From Isohypsibius dastychi (taxonomy: Eukaryota > Tardigrada > Eutardigrada > Parachela > Isohypsibiidae), in contig JAQIWT010001313.1 in the NCBI GenBank assembly GCA_034696485.1, positions 1 through 11,386 of the forward strand: a stretch of 11,386 nt of DNA, in the 5' to 3' direction. A program made the position numbers and the translations under genes. The notes under the pieces are model-generated. The model searched no databases, was not told the origin of the DNA, and worked only from the letters and a program-made list of their open reading frames with translations. Positions 6,847 through 11,386 of the stretch are shown here, one piece after another (positions within the stretch are counted from its first letter, which is position 1; each line of letters opens with the position of its first letter).

Positions 6847-7415
6847 ATCTGAGTTGCGAAACCGGAGTCAAAAAAGGCGCTGGACGAGAAGGCTCCGAAT
6901 AACGAAATGTTTGTGATTTGAGATATCCGTTTATTTAGTAATTGAATTTTTCCATGTGGTTTCTCACCAAACCGCATGAGTTCGTCGATAATACGGGATT
7001 TTATTCAAAACTGCTCAAGTTACTGATAATAATAAATATATAAATGCTCATAATAAACACATATATTACCATGATAAGTTCATGTTTCTGACGGGTGCCT
7101 AGGGTTCATTGTTTTGTTACTTTACATCAATTGATATCATTGCAGGTACCACCGATAAAATAACCATGTTTTACGTGTTACTTCTTGGGCCTTTTATAGT
7201 TTTGGGTTGTTTTGGTAATATTTTGGATCTGATAATGCAGGAAATCTTTGAGCTGGGAAATTTTCGCGCCCGCGGCCCATTATGTATTTGTGGGAAAATC
7301 CGTAGCGTTTGCCGTATGGCGCGACCGCGTTTTCCGCAGACATTTGCGCTGTAGAATTACAACTTATGTTGTCTACAGTGTTTTTGATTTTTCGCAATTT
7401 ACTTCCTATCACAAA
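6847..7415 (+). other. 3' UTR of the RBM7-like gene and promoter region of the P450 gene
   Basis: The first part is the 3' UTR of the RBM7-like gene, which ends at two AATAAA signals (7031-7036 and 7052-7057) in an AT-rich stretch. The rest, about 360 bp, should hold the P450 promoter and leader. A TTTTATAG string at about 7193 is a weak TATA candidate. Open frames across 7109-7415 show no family features and are not called as genes. Confidence 0.5.
7031..7057 (+). terminator. Paired AATAAA poly(A) signals of the RBM7-like gene
   Basis: AATAAA occurs at 7031-7036 and again at 7052-7057, about 185-210 nt after the stop codon. Either could direct cleavage before the P450 promoter region. Confidence 0.6.
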
Positions 7416-9449
7416 ATGTTGGGCTTATTATTGAGCGTCCCTGGGACCATACTGCTCGCCATTTTAGCGGCAGCAGGATACTGGTTTCTGACAAGAAAGC
7501 CGACTGGGACGCCGCCAGGCCCTCTAATTCGTAAGTCTTGTTTAGTTACCAAATTTAGTACTCTACTGTACAACCCTGGCAATTCATGTATTTCAGGACT
7601 TCCGTTTGTCGGATATTTACCGTTTCTTGGATCATATCCGTGGAAAGGCATTGCTGGACTTGCGGAGAAATACGGCAATAAAATCGTCTCTTTCTACATG
7701 GGGCCGGATTTTGCTGTCGCGCTGAATGATTATGATTCAATCAAGACTGCGTTTGTCGACCAGGCGGATGACTTTCTGGGTCGGCCGGTAGAATTCGTAA
7801 CTCGTTTCGTGTGCTCCGGAAGGGATGGGCGGCTATACGGTGAGATTCCCGCAATCGCAAGCACTAATTCCATTGGTCACCTTTCATCACTTGTATTATC
7901 TTTTTTCTGATCCCCTTTTTTCTAGGCATACTTCAGCTGGAACCTCCAAAGTGGCAGAGAACCCACGAGTTCATGGTTCAGGCATTCGGCGAACTGGGGA
8001 CCAACGACAAACCTATGGAGGAGCTTATATTCAAAGAGATTGATCATCTTATAGTACGGATAGCTGCGGAAGGCAATACACCTTTTGACCCGGCAGATCG
8101 AGTGAGTTCCAAGCATATAATGAGATAACCAGTTACCAAACTTTTCATTTCTTTTTAGATTTATCCGGCAACTTTGAACATCATGCTTCAGTTAACCATG
8201 AGCAAGCGGATTCAGTATGATAGTGAGGAATATCACGAATTGACCAAACGGTTTCAGCCTTTCTTCGAACTTGTTGCCGGCAGCATTGTTCAGTTGTAAG
8301 CTGGTACGCGCACATTACCTGTTAGTTGTCATGTGTTTGTTTGTCATCAGCTATCCGTGGATGCGACATATTCCCGGACCTCTGAAAACGAAATGGGAGG
8401 CCGCAAAGTATAGCGTTGAAAAAGATTGGGAACTTGTAGAGGATGAGCTTGCGAAACACGAGACTGGTTTCGCCGAAGGAGCGTCTCGTGATTTTATGGA
8501 TGTCTGGATAACGCACGTTCGTGGACAAGACACTAAGGATCCGAATGCATTTGCAGGTTTGTCTTGTTTGGATGACCTGTTAATCGTGTTAAGACGAACA
8601 TTTCGCTCATTTTAGTTCGCGATGACCTTTTGGCCAATATCATACTTATGTACAGCGCCGGTGGGGAATCTACATCAGTTGGAATTGATTGGGGTATATT
8701 ATACATGTGCAAGCATCCTCAAGTTCAGGCGAAAGTTCACGAAGAATTGGATCGAGTAATCGGGAGAGGACTTCCGGTCATGTATCGAGATCGAGGTCAG
8801 TTCTCTGTTCTTTGCTTTTTTGTAACTTGCAAATCATTTCAAAGAATGGTTCAGACGTCTTACCGTATACAACCGCCACGTTTTTGGAGTTTATGCGTCT
8901 TGGTGGAAACGCTCCTATTGGCAATCCTCGAGCTGCTTTGGTTGATACCTCGTTGATGAGTTATAAAATACCGCGTCGATCCACAGTTATTGCCAATCTG
9001 TGGGCAGCTCATAGAGACGAAAGATATTTTCCCGACCCGAAAGCTTTCAGACCGGAACGCTACGTTGTTGGCTCTGACGGAAAAGTGATCGTTCCTCCAC
9101 AGCATCTCAGCTGGTCTATTGGTAAGAATATCTGGAACGGAACCTGTTACTCTTGTGGACTTGACTGTATCATATATTTCATCTAGGAAAACGAAACTGT
9201 CCTGGAATTAAAGTGGCTCAAATGACAGTGTTTATGATTTTCGCGAACCTCCTAAACCGGTTCGAGTTCCAGTGTGCGAAGGGGGAAAAGCTTCCATCCG
9301 ATGAGGTAATCAAATAGTACTCCATCGTCATAAAAAAAGACTTGCACAGGTTTCGAGTTTCGAACGCGCATTTGTTGCTTTAGGAATACGGTCATGGAGT
9401 TTCTGCTCGACCACTTCCATTTAAAGTACAAGTCCGGCAACGAGAATAA
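7416..9449 (+). CDS. Cytochrome P450, microsomal CYP2-clan type (9 exons, 502 aa)
   Basis: Haem-thiolate monooxygenase, probably on the ER membrane; the substrate is unknown. Exons: 7416-7530, 7597-7839, 7926-8101, 8159-8295, 8351-8556, 8616-8795, 8855-9121, 9187-9305, 9384-9449. All phases agree, giving 502 residues, normal for the family. An N-terminal anchor (residues about 3-25, MLGLLLSVPGTILLAILAAA) is followed by the PPGP hinge (33-36). Further motifs are the I-helix oxygen-binding AGGEST (307-312), the K-helix ExxR as E364-F-M-R367, and FRPERY (417-422). The haem loop is WSIGKRNCPG with ligand Cys446; its first residue is Trp439 where the consensus has Phe. The last exon gives EYGHGVSARPLPFKV, a usual P450 end. 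The start ATG sits in a good context (ACAAAATG) and begins the anchor. I see no frameshift or stop, so the gene looks functional. The exact CYP family cannot be named by eye. Confidence 0.95.
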
Positions 9450-9450
9450 A
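9445..9450 (+). terminator. AATAAA poly(A) signal overlapping the P450 stop codon
   Basis: The TAA stop (9447-9449) lies inside AATAAA (9445-9450). I see no other AATAAA in the next several hundred bases, so this may be the true signal and leave a 3' UTR of only about 10-30 nt. Confidence 0.4.
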
Positions 9451-10259
9451 TAGCAAAGGTGAAGGGTTTTTACCGCTACTTGGAGGTTGTAGTTTCCGGC
9501 CCTATTTTCCATGGCTCCATTGATTTTTCTGCCAAACACAATTGCATTGTTACCGAATGCTCTGCTTTTGACCTTTCTGCTGATTTTGTCAGCAGCACTA
9601 TGACAGAGAGCGTCGGTCGTTTTATTGCGTTATATCCGAACCAATGATGTCTTTCTTGAATAATCATGTTATCGAGAATGGGAAGCGATTTTTACTCCTT
9701 CTTGATCAACTTCTTGATCAGCTTCTCGGAGCAGAGCTTTCTCTGTACGTACGATTACTGGAAGGACATGAATACTGTAGTTCAGCTAGTTGTTGGCGGT
9801 CGCGCAACGTGAGCTCACTCCAGTCATTACGCTCGGATGTACAAGGAACTGACCGCTGACATTTAATATTTTGACCGTGTCTCGCTTCGATTTGCACATA
9901 TTACCGGAAAACAAGCGAGTCCGGAAACTGCGTTGGGCTCCTGCCGATATTGCTCCAGGTCTGGTCAGCTGGACCAGCCCGAGAGTTATTTATTACCATT
10001 TTAGAAACAGATTCGCGAGATCGCTTCAGAGTAGTGAACAGAACCACAGCTTAGTTCGAGCCCTTGCAGCCGATCAATACGAGGAACCTCGTTTTTTATC
10101 CCGTGCCAGATAATGTGCCCAAGAGCTGGAATTATCGTGAACAGATGGGACTGTGATTCGGCGCGTTACTGTGATACTGGTTTTCTACACAGATTGGTAA
10201 TTTGGCTGACTGAACTGAAATCGGTTACCAACACATCAATGCTACCACCATCTGAACGC
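9450..10259. other. Intergenic stretch without a recognisable gene
   Basis: About 810 bp lie between the P450 stop and the transposon. Weak open frames exist. One of 48 codons runs from ATG at 9666 to TGA at 9810-9812, with a hydrophobic YSFLINFLISF and then CTYDYWKDMNTVVQLVVGG; a GTGAGC donor-like site sits at its end. Another frame has 87 open codons with no ATG, from 9853 to 10113. Neither matches a family I know, and no consistent splice join links them. This could be remnant sequence, a long 3' UTR, or exons of a fast-evolving gene. Confidence 0.4.
9698..9721. repeat. 12-bp tandem duplication (CTTCTTGATCAA/G)
   Basis: CTTCTTGATCAA (9698-9709) is followed directly by CTTCTTGATCAG (9710-9721), and then by a third diverged start CTTCTCGGAGCAG. 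The period is a multiple of three. Confidence 0.7.
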
Positions 10260-10261
10260 TA

Positions 10262-10387
10262 CCAGTAAAGACAACAATTTGAGACAAAGCTGGGTTCTTA
10301 TAAAATTTGAGACACCCCTATTTTTATGGTCTGACTGGCATATTCTATATATCATTCGAAAGATCTCCTCAAGATCTATCGACTGAT
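10262..10387 (+). repeat. Left terminal inverted repeat (126 bp)
   Basis: The reverse complement of 10866-10991 matches at 118 of 126 positions. Within the arm AATTTGAGACA occurs twice (10276-10286 and 10304-10314), 28 bp apart, a likely pair of transposase-binding sites. Confidence 0.9.
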
Positions 10388-10865
10388 GCGGCATTTGACG
10401 AAAAACAACCAAAACCGAAAAAACAGCACTCGGCCAAAAGTTCTACCGAAACACGTCTTGATTGACGTGTAATCAACATCGGAAAGTCAACGGTTTTCAT
10501 CAAGATGGTCCAAAAAACACAGACAATGATATTTAAGCTCTTTTCTTCGGTAGACGAGTTCGTGCAGACTTTCTGACAGGAGCAGGGTCAAGATCGCGAA
10601 AAACAGTGTTGCTGATATCTTGGAGCTTCCCTGCGCGCTTCGCTCTCTCATTGATCAATTCTGGATCCATTCAAGAACAAAAAATCAAATTGGTGAATAA
10701 AAACCGAAGTGAACTGAAAGTCCCAGCAAAATATGCAACGGGGACTTGTTTACATCCTTCTGGCACTGCGCGTGGTCGTGCGCATGAGTGAAATAGTAAC
10801 GAATCAATCAAAACATTGTTTGCTAATAACTCCATATCAAATTCATATTTTCTGTAGCAACCCAT

Positions 10866-10991
10866 ATCAATCGATAGATCTTAAGAAGATCTCCCGAATG
10901 ATATATAGATTATGCCAGTCAGACCATAAAAATGGGGGTGTCTCAAATTTTATAACAACCCAGCTTTGTCTCAAATTGTTGTCTTTACTGG
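10866..10991 (-). repeat. Right terminal inverted repeat (126 bp)
   Basis: This is the inverted partner of 10262-10387, ending in CTTTACTGG followed by the TA duplication. The paired TGTCTCAAATT motifs are conserved in the same spacing. Confidence 0.9.
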
Positions 10992-11161
10992 TACTACGTG
11001 TTGTCGTTTTCGGAATGAATTTTGCATTTTGAATGTGATTTTCAAGATTTCCATGTTCCTCTCTCTCTCGTTGCGCTATATCCATAGCATTACCGTCGGA
11101 CTTCGAAGTTCTTCTATTCCATCGGGCAACTAACTGGTCAAAGTTCCTGCGTCTTCGAGAT

Positions 11162-11386
11162 ATGCCTCCTCAGCCTTTTAGAACACCTTTCCAGAAACCC
11201 GGTCAGTTTTCTCGAAATTTTTTTCTCATCGGGAAATATGATTTTGGTCTTTGAACCCTGCTTATTTAGATTATTTATTTAAATTATTTACAGACGATGG
11301 AACTCAGGGGTCCAACTGGAAAGAAGAACGAATGGATGCTTCGAATGAGCTGAATAATTCCAGTTTTATATATAATCCTTGGAGAC
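11162..11386 (+). CDS. Unrecognised gene, first two exons, cut by the window's right edge
   Basis: ATG at 11162 opens exon 1 (11162-11201). A 92-nt intron follows (GTCAG donor at 11202, AT-rich, ATTTACAG ending at 11293). Exon 2 then runs from 11294 past the edge. The joined product starts MPPQPFRTPFQKP, continues with a charged stretch (NWKEERMDASNELNN) and reaches SSFIYNPWR at the edge. The open frame across a well-formed intron in matching phase supports a real gene. The Pro/Phe-rich start and the YNPW motif look like a disordered interaction segment, but I do not recognise the family. The region 10994-11161 would be its leader or core promoter and contains a short CT run. Confidence 0.6.

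Larger units (their letters stand above)
10262..10991. mobile_element. Non-autonomous inverted-repeat DNA transposon, Tc1/mariner-like (MITE type)
   Basis: The element is 730 bp with 126-bp terminal inverted repeats at 10262-10387 and 10866-10991. They align without gaps and with 8 mismatches (about 94% identity). Each end begins CCAGTAAAGACAACAATTTG and is flanked by TA (10260-10261 and 10992-10993). That is the target duplication expected of Tc1/mariner elements. The 478-bp centre has no intact transposase; the longest ATG-led frame I followed, from 10505, is 23 codons. Mobility would therefore need a transposase from elsewhere. The modest arm divergence suggests insertion some time ago. 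The element ends about 170 bp upstream of the ATG of the right-edge gene, so it lies in or near that promoter. Confidence 0.85.

Noticed and set aside
6527-6916. 129-codon second open frame overlapping the RBM7-like tail
   Set aside because: It starts at a real ATG and is fairly long, but the overlapped region is low-complexity Ser/Arg/Asp codons in which alternative frames stay open easily. The other frame continues the RRM directly and ends in a basic nuclear signal.
7109-7415. Open frames upstream of the P450, including one continuous with its first exon
   Set aside because: The in-frame upstream codons give no P450 feature, and the membrane anchor begins exactly at the ATG at 7416, which has a good context.
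9306-9380. Alternative last P450 junction using the CACAG acceptor near 9350
   Set aside because: It gives an unusual Ser/Cys-rich end. The TTTAG acceptor at 9383 gives EYGHGVSARPLPFKV, the normal P450 C-terminus.
10505-10791. Transposase gene inside the inverted-repeat element
   Set aside because: The ATG frame is only 23 codons, and the longer frame begins at GTG with no helix-turn-helix or DDE features that I can see.

Overview
This is a piece of a compact animal genome, not a bacterial one. The three large genes are split by many short introns, mostly 53-66 nt, with GT...(T)nCAG or TAG ends. Their products belong to animal families: 53BP1, RBM7 and a microsomal CYP2-clan cytochrome P450. 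Short introns, tight gene spacing and middling GC suggest a small ecdysozoan such as a nematode or tardigrade. The sequence alone does not decide which.

Layout. Positions 1-667 hold a probable promoter and a spliced 5' leader. Positions 668-4809 (+) hold a 19-exon gene for a 1020-residue 53BP1-like DNA-damage reader. It has a short N-terminus with a 53BP1 oligomerisation-type segment, three successive Tudor modules where vertebrate 53BP1 has one, an AKRGRKS nuclear signal and a C-terminal BRCT pair. Positions 5061-5450 (-) encode an unrecognised 129-residue basic protein with two membrane segments, convergent with the 53BP1 gene. About 540 bp of probable divergent promoter separates it from an RBM7/RBM11-type RRM protein (5989-6846, +, one intron). 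After two poly(A) signals and a promoter gap, positions 7416-9449 (+) hold a complete nine-exon P450 of 502 residues. Positions 9450-10259 contain no recognisable gene. Positions 10262-10991 are a non-autonomous inverted-repeat transposon with 126-bp arms and a TA target duplication, fitting the Tc1/mariner type. From 11162 to the right edge the first two exons of another gene appear.

How the genes relate. 53BP1 (double-strand-break repair choice) and RBM7 (RNA adaptor of the nuclear exosome, linked to the DNA-damage response in vertebrates) are both nuclear proteins, but they are separate units here and no co-regulation is visible. The P450 is an independent metabolic gene. The most unusual object is the 53BP1 homologue. 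It carries three divergent tandem-Tudor units, lacks most of the long N-terminal phospho-target region, and shows no clear ubiquitin-dependent recruitment motif.
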